Origin: Prochlorococcus marinus XMU1404
GTDB lineage: Bacteria; Cyanobacteriota; Cyanobacteriia; PCC-6307; Cyanobiaceae
DNA length: 64,000 nt
NCBI RefSeq assembly: GCF_017696175.1
Contig: NZ_JAAORE010000001.1
Location: 372,001 to 436,000, forward strand
Direction: 5' to 3'
Under the pieces are notes generated by a model that did not search any database, was not told the DNA's origin, and saw nothing but the letters and a program-made list of their open reading frames with translations. Shown in pieces: positions 9,001 to 16,730 of this stretch. Position 1 is the first letter of the stretch, and every line of letters begins with the position of its first letter. A program made the translations under genes and the position numbers.

Positions 9001-9178
9001 GATTTGATTTTATATATTTATTAAAATCATCCAAAGCATCTGAATATTTTTTCTTAGAGATATTTTCTTTGCCGCTTTCAAAAAAAGATTCCTTGGTTTC
9101 CGCTTCAAGAGCTTTGAAACTAAAAATATTTGCAGGACTGGAAAAAAATAAAAATAATAATAAAAGATACTTAATCAT
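6062..9178 (-). CDS. Secreted TPR-CHAT (caspase-fold) protein
   Basis: This is a 1038-residue multidomain protein. A signal peptide occupies about residues 1-25. About seven classical TPR units follow between residues 30 and 270, then divergent TPR-like helical repeats to about 500, then a coiled segment. A C-terminal CHAT domain runs from about 620 to the end. The CHAT catalytic pair is intact: His near 866 in 'ILHIATHSF' and Cys near 942 in 'VVVSGCESGQG', with the downstream 'LLSLWEVDD' and 'W-x-H-P-x-x-W-A-A-F' motifs. CHAT domains are cysteine proteases of the caspase/separase fold, and TPR arrays usually recruit the substrate or activator. The gene starts five bases after the zinc-peptidase gene, so the two are surely co-expressed. 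The substrate is unknown. Confidence 0.93.
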   Translation of the reverse strand: MIKYLLLLFLFFSSPANIFSFKALEAETKESFFESGKENISKKKYSDALDDFNKYIKSNPDNWRGYHYRAISKEFLGDFLGAIADYSKAIELNPNPWEKSFFWRGYLHEKNENYERAISDYSSAIKINPEYEEAYFFRGYLRYILEDYEGSIEDYSKVIELNPNNEDAYSGRGASKNQLKDFDSAIKDFTEAININPNSYFLNWRAYLKLQIDDIKGSIIDNTNAIKLDPTYTKSYLDRAFGKYQLGDLEGAIADYEAIIDFGEPEEILFAINYLTNTYISNGIYQEVLPLINKGKSLSKNVKEKNEDYLDLFYKEAIYYGTIGDNDRAKQSLKKCLKESEKIKLENSLKTNDCKKYLADIYIFSDNNYEDAKKLFKFRSLEGQLIRSNIAFKEKNFNKAQRILKRLYDLQIKNSKQDKPDLSLSELLGYAYWWDGENNKAKIYHNQALNLYEEVFGKESHYLIQPLLNVAMVYFKEKDYEKTDYYLRRSLAIQFKYIQDQIPFLPISKREQFIKTLGISYQAIFTATDIHPLGKNLALFARLNRHGLLEEIEKKQITLASLKGSEKDLMEKIKDLTNQLSSTNQGNKKSIDQLKIQKEKLELELYKSLPQLKSKIFSLSDISKKIPDDAVLIEFQKYRPFVSIDPDQSMDENTWGDAKYQALILFPNNNVESIDLGSAAEIDQLISLGLVSSEQSLIDAQDIWHELGSKIIKPLEKYIKNKKTLFISPDSELNKVPFAAVGSFNKTDLLGDIFQLRLLTTGRELITLNKEKNLINKQSIVFANPNFNLSGKNSSNSRKNLSPKNFNEQKRSFDQRNRLWGSLPGTKKEADIISKITNAKLFLEDEASALNIQMEESPKILHIATHSFYIGDNKNENLFSENIFSNSITNNKRIENPLLRSGIVLAGANYPDKNLKDDGYLTALEVSKLNWNGTELVVVSGCESGQGDLQSGEGVYGLKRAIAVAGARSSLLSLWEVDDKATAEFMESFYLKLKSGESRSKALSNTQKEFREHPIQAWQHPNVWAAFQLNGDWRPINW

Positions 9179-9183
9179 TTATT

Positions 9184-9942
9184 TCAGAATTTGAATCTTG
9201 TATCAACTTTTGAGGTTTTTAGATTTATGCCCAGAAGACCTGAAGCATCTTTTTTGTATGGTGAGGATTCAAGATCGACTGATTTACCAGATCCCCTTGT
9301 TCTTGTGAATGCTTTATAAAGAGGATCATCTATATCTCCCTTAACTAATTTTTCTATGGAAGCGTAGGAACAATCAGCATCAACTCTCCCCATCCCTGAT
9401 AAAAGTGCATAGGTTCTTTGAGCTCCCGATCCATGAGTTTTATCTCCTATTGAATAAGCAACAGATGACATTTCCAGAATATTTTCTCGGGTGACTCCTA
9501 ATTCTTTATTTCCTTTCTGAATAAAATAACCTGCAAGACAATCAGCCTGAAGTTCATGATTGGGATCTTTTAATCTTATCTCCAGAGCATTTTGCAAGGC
9601 ATGGGCGAATTCATGAGCAACTACATATGCAACGCTGGAGTTTCCGAACGCCTTTATAAAAGTTTTAAGTTGAACGGGGTCAAGAACTATTGTGTGATCG
9701 GGTGGGCAATAATAAGATCCGGCGACGTCAAACCCCTCATTTGATCCTTTACATCCTCCTCCAAATAATCTCGTTCCACTTGGCACCGTAATTACCTGAG
9801 GAGGAAACCATTTCTTCAGATTCTCATCATCATTCCATGTCTTAATTAAATAAACTGTTGTTTTTTCAATTAAATCTGGAATGTTGGAAGCTTTTGCTTC
9901 ATAAGGAAAAATTAAAATAAATATTGCTAAAAGAACCTTCAT
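9184..9942 (-). CDS. Secreted neutral zinc metallopeptidase (YpfJ/Zn_peptidase family)
   Basis: The protein has about 252 residues and a hydrophobic signal sequence (residues 1-18). It carries the family hallmarks 'YYCPPDHTIVLD' near 80, the zinc-binding 'VVAHEFAHALQ' (HExxH) near 110 and the third-ligand region 'ELQADCLAGYF' near 131. The substrate of this family is unknown. ATG at 9942 is preferred to the TTG one codon upstream. It is the first gene of the minus-strand block and is followed five bases later by the TPR-CHAT gene, so two putative extracytoplasmic proteases are encoded together. Confidence 0.88.
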   Translation of the reverse strand: MKVLLAIFILIFPYEAKASNIPDLIEKTTVYLIKTWNDDENLKKWFPPQVITVPSGTRLFGGGCKGSNEGFDVAGSYYCPPDHTIVLDPVQLKTFIKAFGNSSVAYVVAHEFAHALQNALEIRLKDPNHELQADCLAGYFIQKGNKELGVTRENILEMSSVAYSIGDKTHGSGAQRTYALLSGMGRVDADCSYASIEKLVKGDIDDPLYKAFTRTRGSGKSVDLESSPYKKDASGLLGINLKTSKVDTRFKF

Positions 9943-10049
9943 CAAGGAGGAAAAGTATTGTTCTATATATTAGTTAATTTATTTATTGAGTTATAAGAAA
10001 TTAAGAAATCATAATAATATATAAGATCTATTATCTACCTTTAAAACAG

Positions 10050-10077
10050 AAAAAATGGACCCGAAAACGGACGTCCA
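10050..10077 (-). terminator. Intrinsic terminator of the tRNA transcript
   Basis: On the minus strand TGGAC (with a GT bulge) and CCG pair with CGG-GTCCA across a TTTT loop, and a T run follows. It lies about 60 bases past the tRNA-Thr 3' end and separates the tRNA pair from the zinc-peptidase operon. Confidence 0.7.
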
Positions 10078-10138
10078 ATTCTGAATAATTTCTTTGTGCG
10101 ATAGTGGTAATCTCTTTGATACCAAGCTATCCCGCGAG

Positions 10139-10210
<72 letters not shown>

Positions 10211-10220
10211 AATTTTAAAG

Positions 10221-10302
10221 TGGGCCGGGTTGGATTTGAACCAACGTAGGCAGAGCCAGCGGATTTACAGTCCGCCCCCTTTAACCACTCGGGCACCGAC
10301 CC
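10221..10302 (-). tRNA. tRNA-Tyr (anticodon GTA)
   Basis: This is an 82-nt class II tRNA on the minus strand. The acceptor stem GGGTCGG/CCGGCCC contains one T-G pair, the anticodon loop is CTGTAAA, the extra arm is long, and the T arm is TTGG-TTCAAAT-CCAA. It begins the tRNA-Tyr/tRNA-Thr transcription unit. Confidence 0.95.
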
Positions 10303-10401
10303 CCACTATTTGAACTTATCAGTTAATGGACACTTTGTGTGAAATTGTTTTGGTTTTTTTGCTTCTTTCTAGATAGCATTTGTAAAGAAATGACTTTATT
10401 G

Positions 10402-10845
10402 ATGATGAATATTTTATTGATAAATGGACCAAATTTAAATTTATTGGGGACTAGAGAACCTGAAATATATGGTAATAAAACATTGAGCGATATAGAAAAA
10501 GATCTAACAAAAGTTGCTAAAGAAAAGAGTATTAATCTTGAATGTTTTCAAAGTAATCACGAAGGAGAAATAGTAGATAAAATACAAGAGTCTGTAAAAA
10601 GTATCCAAGCTATTCTTATAAATGCTGGCGCTTTTACTCATACCTCGATTTCCATTAGAGATGCTTTAATTGGATCAAAAATTCCGTTTGTAGAGTTACA
10701 TATTTCAAATATTTTCAGTAGAGAAGATTTTCGTAAAGAATCTTTTCTTACAGATAAAGCTATAGGAATTATTAGTGGATTCGGAATAACAAGTTATTCC
10801 TTAGCTCTTGAAGGAATTATTGGATATTTAAGTAGTAAAGATTAA
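10402..10845 (+). CDS. aroQ: 3-dehydroquinate dehydratase, type II
   Basis: It dehydrates 3-dehydroquinate to 3-dehydroshikimate in aromatic amino-acid synthesis. It carries the family N-terminus '[20 protein letters not shown]', the '[11 protein letters not shown]' loop with substrate-binding Asn and His, and '[12 protein letters not shown]'. At about 147 residues it has the normal type II length. ATG at 10402 or 10405 is chosen because family members begin 5-8 residues before NGPN; a GTG at 10339 would add an unsupported hydrophobic tail. Its stop abuts the next start. Confidence 0.95.
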   Translation: MMNILLINGPNLNLLGTREPEIYGNKTLSDIEKDLTKVAKEKSINLECFQSNHEGEIVDKIQESVKSIQAILINAGAFTHTSISIRDALIGSKIPFVELHISNIFSREDFRKESFLTDKAIGIISGFGITSYSLALEGIIGYLSSKD

Positions 10846-11454
10846 ATGCTAGTCGATTTTAAAAGGCCTTCTTCTCATATTAAATATTTATCCTCATTAA
10901 CCTCAGATGAGTGGATCAAACTCGCTTTATCTAATCCAATAGATATTCTTATTGACCATGCTCATTGTGAAAGAAAAGCAGCAGGAGTGGCTATTCAATT
11001 GATGTTTAGATATCCATCAGAACCAAATCTGGCAGAAGTTCTAAGTCCAATAGCGAGAGAGGAATTAGAGCATTTTGAAAAAATACTTTATTTTTTAAAG
11101 GATCTTGGACATTCGCTTGAGTCCTTAAAACCGCCTCCATATGGAGCTGAATTGTCCAAGAATATAAGAAAGGAAGAGCCCTATAGAATGCTTGATAGTT
11201 TTTTGATCGCAGGACTTATTGAAGCAAGAAGTCATGAAAGATTAGCCTTGCTTGCGCTGAATTCTGAAAAAGAATCTTTTAAAGCCCTTTATGAGTCTTT
11301 GCTTGAGAGTGAAGCAAGACACTTTGGGATTTATTGGAAACTTGCGCAAAAAAAATTCTCTAAAAATCAAACTTTCAAAAGGTTAGAGGAATTGTCTGAA
11401 ATTGAGTCAGAAATCCTTGCTGAGACTTTTATGATGCCAAGGGTCCACAGCTAG
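10846..11454 (+). CDS. miaE: MiaE-like tRNA 2-methylthio-N6-isopentenyladenosine hydroxylase
   Basis: The 202-residue ferritin-like protein has the four-helix diiron pattern: Glu in 'DHAHCERKAAG', the E/ExxH pair 'AREELEHFE', then 'EARSHERL' and 'ESEARHFGIY'. MiaE hydroxylates the isopentenyl group of ms2i6A37 in tRNAs reading UNN codons, using oxygen. It starts directly after the aroQ stop, so the two genes are coupled. Picocyanobacterial MiaE homologues are common, but tRNA specificity here is inferred. Confidence 0.88.
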   Translation: MLVDFKRPSSHIKYLSSLTSDEWIKLALSNPIDILIDHAHCERKAAGVAIQLMFRYPSEPNLAEVLSPIAREELEHFEKILYFLKDLGHSLESLKPPPYGAELSKNIRKEEPYRMLDSFLIAGLIEARSHERLALLALNSEKESFKALYESLLESEARHFGIYWKLAQKKFSKNQTFKRLEELSEIESEILAETFMMPRVHS

Positions 11455-11471
11455 AAATAATTAAATTAAGA

Positions 11472-12227
11472 ATGTTAATAAAACAATTTTTAACAGTATT
11501 TAAAGGTTATAAAAGAGATTCAGCATCATTGACCGTCGTTGGGGTTGGGCCTGGAGATCCATCACTTTTAACAATTGCTGCTGTAGATGCAATAAAAAAA
11601 GCTAAAGTTATAGTTTTTCCAATATCAGATGATAATAAAAAGAGTTTTGCTGCAGAAATAGTCAAGAAATATACCAAATTTAAAAAAAATGTACCTATCA
11701 TCTTTCCAATGGCCCGAGAGGGTTTTGATCCTGATGAAATATGGTCAAATGCTGTGGGGAAAATTGTGAAATTCATAAAAAATGGTGAATCAGTTGTTTT
11801 ACTTTGTCTTGGCGATACTTCGCTATTTGCAAGCTCTTCGAATATTTTGAGGATAATAAAAAAAACTTATCCCGAAATTATCACCAAAACTATACCCGGG
11901 ATTTCTTCTCTGTCAGCAACAGCAGCATTGAATGATTTTGATTTAGTCAAAAAAGGAGAGACCTTGATAATAAAAGAATGCCCTTCTTTAAATTCAGAAT
12001 TAACATCCCTTATCACGGAAAGTAGAGGAAGTAAAACTGTTTTGGCAATTATGAAAGTTGGGAAAAGATGGAATTTAGTAAGAGAAATCTTAAAAAAAGA
12101 GGACATTATTAATAAATCACTTATAGCTTTAAGTGTTGGTATGCCTAATCAAATTATTCAATATGCATCTCAATATAAAAAGGACTTCATGCCTTATTTC
12201 TCTTTAATTTTGATAAGGTTTGATTAA
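11472..12227 (+). CDS. cobI: Precorrin-2 C20-methyltransferase
   Basis: This 251-residue SAM-dependent tetrapyrrole methylase opens with the signature 'VVGVGPGDPSLLTIAA' near residue 22 and has a 'CLGDTSLFASS' SAM-binding loop near 117. It methylates C20 of precorrin-2 in corrinoid (pseudocobalamin) synthesis. A second corrinoid-related gene, CobT-like, lies at 59065. The stop overlaps the next ATG by one base (TAATG). Confidence 0.9.
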   Translation: MLIKQFLTVFKGYKRDSASLTVVGVGPGDPSLLTIAAVDAIKKAKVIVFPISDDNKKSFAAEIVKKYTKFKKNVPIIFPMAREGFDPDEIWSNAVGKIVKFIKNGESVVLLCLGDTSLFASSSNILRIIKKTYPEIITKTIPGISSLSATAALNDFDLVKKGETLIIKECPSLNSELTSLITESRGSKTVLAIMKVGKRWNLVREILKKEDIINKSLIALSVGMPNQIIQYASQYKKDFMPYFSLILIRFD

Positions 12228-12712
12228 TGAATAAAAAGGAAAATTTCGCAGGAAAACAATTTACATGGCCAATATCTAGGAAACTATTATTTCTCGTTCT
12301 TGAAGATAAAGTAAGTGATGTTTTTGTTTGTGAATTGGTCTGGGAAAGACTTTTTTACATTAGAGAAAAAAATACGAATGATTGGATTTCTAGTGAATTA
12401 ACTTCTGCTTATTGGTCAGGAAAATTCGTAAAAGCTCCTCAAATCATTTCAGAGCGAATAGCCTCAGTACATTTGACCCGATCAATTCCAAAGGATTATA
12501 AGCAGGGATTGAAAAATTTTCTTAATTTTAAAGGCTATAAAATTAACGAACTTTATCCAAGAAGGACTAGAAGAGCTACTGCAGTAAATTGGTTAATTTG
12601 TTGGTCTATTGAAAATAATTGTTTTTCAAATGAGAATAGCGTAATCCCAATTCCGAGTTCGACACCTGTTGATCCAGCTAAAGGACATTTTGGTGATCCA
12701 GAAATTAAATAA
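12227..12712 (+). CDS. Conserved cyanobacterial protein, DUF1823 family
   Basis: The 161-residue soluble protein belongs by its 'R-K-L-L-F-L-V-L-E-D' opening, 'W-E-R-L-F-Y-I-R' and 'YPRRTRRATAVNWL' segments to DUF1823, a family confined to cyanobacteria and plastid-bearing organisms. Its function is not known. The final residues (PSSTPVDPAKGHFGDPEIK) look disordered. It is coupled to cobI by a one-base overlap. Confidence 0.85.
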   Translation: MNKKENFAGKQFTWPISRKLLFLVLEDKVSDVFVCELVWERLFYIREKNTNDWISSELTSAYWSGKFVKAPQIISERIASVHLTRSIPKDYKQGLKNFLNFKGYKINELYPRRTRRATAVNWLICWSIENNCFSNENSVIPIPSSTPVDPAKGHFGDPEIK

Positions 12713-12785
12713 ATTTTTTTGAGTAAGGTAAATGATTCTAATAAAGGTATAGTTGTAATGGATATACTTTTTTTGGAGAGAAAAA

Positions 12786-14159
12786 TTGATTCTCCCTACA
12801 ATAGCAATCATAGGAAGACCTAACGTAGGGAAATCTACTTTGGTTAATCGTCTTTGCCAAAGTAATGATGCAATTGTTTTTGATAAACCTGGTGTCACAA
12901 GAGATAGAACTTATCAGAATGCGTCATGGGGAGGAAAGGAATTTCAAATAGTTGATACTGGGGGATTAGTTTTTGATGATGATAGTGAATTTCTTCCAGA
13001 GATAAGAACTCAAGTTTTCTTAGCTCTAGAAGAGGCTTCAATCGCCTTACTTGTGGTAGATGGAAATCAAGGTGTTACTGATGGTGATTTATCAATAGCA
13101 AAATGGCTAAGAAACTCAAGCTGTAAAACAATTGTTGCTGTTAATAAATGTGAATCGACTACTCTTGGAATCTCCTTGGCTTCAGAGTTCTGGAAATTAG
13201 GATTGGGCGAACCTTATCCCGTTTCAGCTATTCATGGTTCAGGTACTGGGGATCTTTTAGATCTCGTTATTGGCGAACTTCCTGAAAATAACATTCAGGA
13301 TGAAGAAGAAAAGATAATGATGTCAATTATTGGCAGGCCAAACGTTGGTAAATCTAGTTTGTTAAATTCAATCTCCGGAGAAAAAAGAGCAATAGTTAGT
13401 GATATTAGTGGAACGACAACTGATTCAATAGATACTCTTATTAAAAAAGGTGATTATCAATGGAAAATTGTTGATACTGCAGGGATTAGAAGAAAGAAAA
13501 ATGTCAAATATGGTACTGAATTCTTTGGTATTAATAGGGCTTTTAAATCTATTGATAGAAGTGATGTTTGTGTTTTAGTTATAGATGCTATAGATGGAGT
13601 AACTGATCAAGACCAGAAGTTGGCAGGGCGAATAGAGGAGCAAGGGAGAGCTTGCATAATTGTTGTTAATAAATGGGATCTTGTAGACAAAAATAGTTCA
13701 ACAATTTATCAAGTAGAGAAAGAACTAAGATCTAAACTGTATTTTTTACACTGGTCAAAAATGATTTTTATATCTGCTCTAACTGGCCAAAGAGTTGAAA
13801 ATATTTTTGAACATGCTCTTAATGCTGTTAATCAACATAGGAGAAGAGTTACAACGTCTGTTGTTAATGAAGTGCTTAAAGAATCAATTAGTTGGAAAAG
13901 TCCTCCAACGAAAAGAAGTGGCAAGCAAGGTAGGCTTTATTACGGTACTCAAGTAAAGAACAAACCTCCCACTTTTACTCTTTTTGTAAATGACCCTAAA
14001 TTATTCGGAATAACTTATCGAAGATATATTGAAAAACAAATTAGATTCAATTTAGGCTTTGAAGGTACACCTCTAATTTTACTTTGGAGAGGAAAACAGC
14101 AAAGAGCATTAAATAGAGAAGTCGAAAGGGAAAATATTGAGTTAATTCAAAAAGATTGA
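12786..14159 (+). CDS. der: Ribosome-associated GTPase Der (EngA)
   Basis: Two tandem G domains are visible: GRPNVGKST near residue 10 with 'DTGG', and GRPNVGKSS near 185 with '[18 protein letters not shown]'. NKCES/NKWDL boxes and a C-terminal KH-like domain complete the architecture over 457 residues, the usual length. Der is needed for 50S subunit maturation. The start is TTG, preceded by GGAGAG seven bases upstream, one of few clear Shine-Dalgarno sequences here. The stop overlaps the next gene's start (TGATG). Confidence 0.97.
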   Translation: MILPTIAIIGRPNVGKSTLVNRLCQSNDAIVFDKPGVTRDRTYQNASWGGKEFQIVDTGGLVFDDDSEFLPEIRTQVFLALEEASIALLVVDGNQGVTDGDLSIAKWLRNSSCKTIVAVNKCESTTLGISLASEFWKLGLGEPYPVSAIHGSGTGDLLDLVIGELPENNIQDEEEKIMMSIIGRPNVGKSSLLNSISGEKRAIVSDISGTTTDSIDTLIKKGDYQWKIVDTAGIRRKKNVKYGTEFFGINRAFKSIDRSDVCVLVIDAIDGVTDQDQKLAGRIEEQGRACIIVVNKWDLVDKNSSTIYQVEKELRSKLYFLHWSKMIFISALTGQRVENIFEHALNAVNQHRRRVTTSVVNEVLKESISWKSPPTKRSGKQGRLYYGTQVKNKPPTFTLFVNDPKLFGITYRRYIEKQIRFNLGFEGTPLILLWRGKQQRALNREVERENIELIQKD

Positions 14160-15073
14160 TGAATATACTTACCAAATTTTCTGTTGGACAATACGTTTAT
14201 GGCAATAGAAGTTGGCTAAGAATTATAGATAGTAGATTAAAAATAATTATAGTAATGATATTTCTAATTACTCCAATTTGGGCAGGTCCAATATATAGGT
14301 TGAGTCTAGTAGGTTGTTTACTTTTAATTACTTTTTTAAGTTTGTTGCCATCTAGAGTATGGTGGCGATCATTATTTTTGCTCACATTCTTATCATTATT
14401 AATTGGATTTATATCAATACTCGCTTCTTCTGATATTCAATCTCTTGAAAGCTACTTAAGAAATCCCGATGAGTTGCAAGAAGTAATAGAAAACTATAAA
14501 AAATGGAATATATTGGAAATTCCTTCACAGAAGATATGGTTTATAAATTTTGGTCCATATAACTTATCAAGAAAAGCCCTTGAATTAGGAATTAAAACCT
14601 CCACTTTGATATTTACTGTTATTCATAGTGTTAATTTGATGCTTTTGACTACATTACAAGAAGATATTGTGTGGGCATTAAGTTGGTTCATGTATCCATT
14701 AAGAAAGATTGGATTGCCAATTAGTAAGTGGCTTTTTCAATTATTAATTGCATTACGTTTTATTCCTCTAGTACAGGAAGAATTTCAAAATATAATTAAA
14801 TCAGTGTCAGTGAGATCAATAAATTTTAGAAATTTAGGGTTTAAGAAATCATTTAATGTCTTATTATTTTTAGTGGAAAGGTTATTTCAAAATATATTTC
14901 TGAGAATTGATCAAGGGGCAGAATCATTGCTCTCCAAGAAAGAAATTATTATAAAAACTGATAGATTCAGAACCTCCTATCCTTCGAGATCCTTCAATGT
15001 AATTTTAAATACATTATCGATATGTTTTATTTCGATAGCAATTTTTCTTAGAAAACTGTATGGTGCATTATAA
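14159..15073 (+). CDS. ECF transporter T-component-like membrane protein (EcfT/CbiQ family)
   Basis: The protein has about 304 residues with several hydrophobic helices: two near 25-85, one near 145-165 and one at the C-terminus. A cytosolic helical stretch near 200-245 corresponds to the coupling helices. EcfT proteins link a substrate-binding S component to ABC ATPases for vitamin or metal uptake. Where most EcfT proteins have Ala-Arg-Gly, this one reads V-R-S (SVRSINF). No ATPase or S component is adjacent, and the der-ecfT-pipX order is, from memory, common in cyanobacteria. The ATG overlapping the der stop is chosen. Confidence 0.85.
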   Translation: MNILTKFSVGQYVYGNRSWLRIIDSRLKIIIVMIFLITPIWAGPIYRLSLVGCLLLITFLSLLPSRVWWRSLFLLTFLSLLIGFISILASSDIQSLESYLRNPDELQEVIENYKKWNILEIPSQKIWFINFGPYNLSRKALELGIKTSTLIFTVIHSVNLMLLTTLQEDIVWALSWFMYPLRKIGLPISKWLFQLLIALRFIPLVQEEFQNIIKSVSVRSINFRNLGFKKSFNVLLFLVERLFQNIFLRIDQGAESLLSKKEIIIKTDRFRTSYPSRSFNVILNTLSICFISIAIFLRKLYGAL

Positions 15074-15091
15074 AGAACACCATATTTAAGT

Positions 15092-15358
15092 TTGAGTTCC
15101 GAGCGTTATTTAAACCATCCAACATTTGGCATGTTGTACCAAGTCTCTCCTGGAAATGATGGAAGAGATATTTATGCGACTTTGTATGCCCAAAAAATGT
15201 TTTTTTTAGTAGAAATTAAACAAAGAGAAGTTTTTTTTGAAGTTATACCTTATTTAGATGCTCGTAATCAAGCTGAATTAAATCTTCAAAAAGCAAGGAG
15301 GAAAGGATCTGAAGAGCTGCAAAAATGGGAGAATTTATTTACGCAAACTTTTTTATAA
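15092..15358 (+). CDS. pipX: PipX, PII- and NtcA-interacting coactivator
   Basis: The 88-residue protein matches PipX in full. 'YLNHPTFGMLYQV' opens the tudor-like domain, 'ATLYAQKMFFLVE' follows, and a C-terminal helical pair ends in QTFL. PipX binds PII when energy is high and 2-oxoglutarate low, and otherwise co-activates NtcA, linking carbon/nitrogen balance to transcription. It has a TTG start and lies three bases before pipY, its usual partner. Confidence 0.93.
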   Translation: MSSERYLNHPTFGMLYQVSPGNDGRDIYATLYAQKMFFLVEIKQREVFFEVIPYLDARNQAELNLQKARRKGSEELQKWENLFTQTFL

Positions 15359-15361
15359 AAG

Positions 15362-15997
15362 GTGGATCTTTCAAATTATTTTAAAATTAAGAATGAAATC
15401 CCTTCAAATGTAAATATACTTGCTGTAAGCAAAGGATTTAAAAGTCAAGAAATCAAGACTATTCAAAATATGGGTCAGAATGATTTTGGTGAGAGTAAGT
15501 TCCAAGAGGCATTTGAAAAGCAATTGATCTTAAAAGACTTTAAACAAATTAAATGGCACTTTATCGGGAGAATACAGAGTAATAAAATAAGAAAGATAGT
15601 TCAAAATTTTAAATATATTCATTCAGTTGATTCATTTGAGAAGTTGCAAAAGATTTCTATGATTTCATTTGAGGAGAAGAAAAATCCATCAATAATGTTG
15701 CAGGTCAAGTTAAGTGATGATCCTACTAAAGGTGGTTTTAATCCTGAACTTTTAGTGACTCAATGGAGAGAAATTAAACAATTGAAAAATATTACATTAA
15801 AAGGATTGATGACTATTAATCCTAAAGAACTAAGCTCTAAGGAAAATTTAAACTTGTTTAAAAAATGCCGCGCTCTCTCTGATTCGCTTCAACTTCCAGA
15901 TTGTTCAATGGGAATGTCAGGGGATTGGGAAGAAGCTATTGAAGCTGGATCAACATGGTTAAGATTAGGTTCGATAATATTTGGCGATAGGGGATAA
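15362..15997 (+). CDS. pipY: PipY, pyridoxal-phosphate homeostasis protein (YggS/PROSC family)
   Basis: This single-domain TIM-barrel PLP protein has 211 residues. The PLP lysine lies in 'ILAVSKGF', followed by 'FGESKFQEA', 'WHFIGRIQSNK', 'MQVKLSDDPTKGGF' and 'GLMTI'. 'MGMSGDWEEAIEAGSTWLRLG' supplies the phosphate site. The family buffers PLP supply and affects amino-acid pools. It starts with GTG three bases after pipX; the pair is a known cyanobacterial operon. Confidence 0.93.
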   Translation: MDLSNYFKIKNEIPSNVNILAVSKGFKSQEIKTIQNMGQNDFGESKFQEAFEKQLILKDFKQIKWHFIGRIQSNKIRKIVQNFKYIHSVDSFEKLQKISMISFEEKKNPSIMLQVKLSDDPTKGGFNPELLVTQWREIKQLKNITLKGLMTINPKELSSKENLNLFKKCRALSDSLQLPDCSMGMSGDWEEAIEAGSTWLRLGSIIFGDRG

Positions 15998-16030
15998 TTT
16001 AGTTATTTTTTATAAAAATCTTATCTATTA

Positions 16031-16050
16031 ACTTGCAGTTAAGTGCAAGT
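16031..16050. repeat. Perfect inverted repeat upstream of sepF
   Basis: ACTTGCA (16031-16037) and TGCAAGT (16044-16050) are separated by six bases. The repeat lies 33 bases past the pipY stop and about 100 bases before sepF. With no T tract after it, a regulator-binding dyad in the sepF promoter is as likely as a 3'-end hairpin for pipX-pipY. Confidence 0.45.
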
Positions 16051-16147
16051 AACGTTATTTAAGTATAGGTAGTTTATTCATTTAAGAAATGAATCTATTG
16101 CTTGAGGTTTTTATACCTTAGTAATCAATTTCAAGAGGATTTAAAAG

Positions 16148-16723
16148 GTGTCACTTATTTCTAGATTAAAGGCTGTTGTTGCAGGTGATGAGTATCTCGA
16201 TGATGATTTTGATGACTTTGATTATGCATCAGAAGATGATTTAAATGATATTAATGATTTAAAGCAAAGTCAGAAAAACTCTAAAGCTCTTGCCAATACA
16301 AATCCATTTGAATTTATGAACAACAATAGATCATCAAAAGTTGTTGGAATGCCTGGAATCTCAAATTCATCTTCAGAAGTAAGTTTAATGGAACCAAGAA
16401 GTTTCGATGAGATGCCTCAAGCTATTCAAGCATTAAGAGAGAGAAAAACTGTAATTCTTAATCTAACTATGATGGATCCTGATCAAGCCCAAAGAGCGGT
16501 AGACTTTATTGCTGGAGGGACATACGCAATCGATGGACATCAAGAGAGAGTTGGTGAAAGTATATTTCTTTTTGCTCCAAGTTGCGTAAACGTAACTAGT
16601 TCTTTCACTGAAGAAGCTTCTCCCTCAAATATGACTACAAAAAGCGCACCACAATATAGTTTTCAAAAAAACACAGCTCCAGAACCAGCATGGGGAGATT
16701 CTAAATTAAGTGCTTTTTCATGA
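16148..16723 (+). CDS. sepF: Cell division protein SepF
   Basis: SepF anchors and aligns FtsZ filaments at the membrane. The 191-residue protein has an N-terminal amphipathic membrane-binding helix ([13 protein letters not shown]), an acidic linker and the SepF core at about 80-165 with '[22 protein letters not shown]' halves and '[19 protein letters not shown]'. It starts with GTG and is followed eight bases later by proC, as in many Gram-positive and cyanobacterial genomes. Confidence 0.95.
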   Translation: MSLISRLKAVVAGDEYLDDDFDDFDYASEDDLNDINDLKQSQKNSKALANTNPFEFMNNNRSSKVVGMPGISNSSSEVSLMEPRSFDEMPQAIQALRERKTVILNLTMMDPDQAQRAVDFIAGGTYAIDGHQERVGESIFLFAPSCVNVTSSFTEEASPSNMTTKSAPQYSFQKNTAPEPAWGDSKLSAFS

Positions 16724-16730
16724 TTAATCT

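Noticed and set aside
10339-10401. GTG start of aroQ adding a hydrophobic N-terminus
   Set aside because: AroQ proteins start a few residues before NGPNLNLLG, so ATG at 10402/10405 is better.
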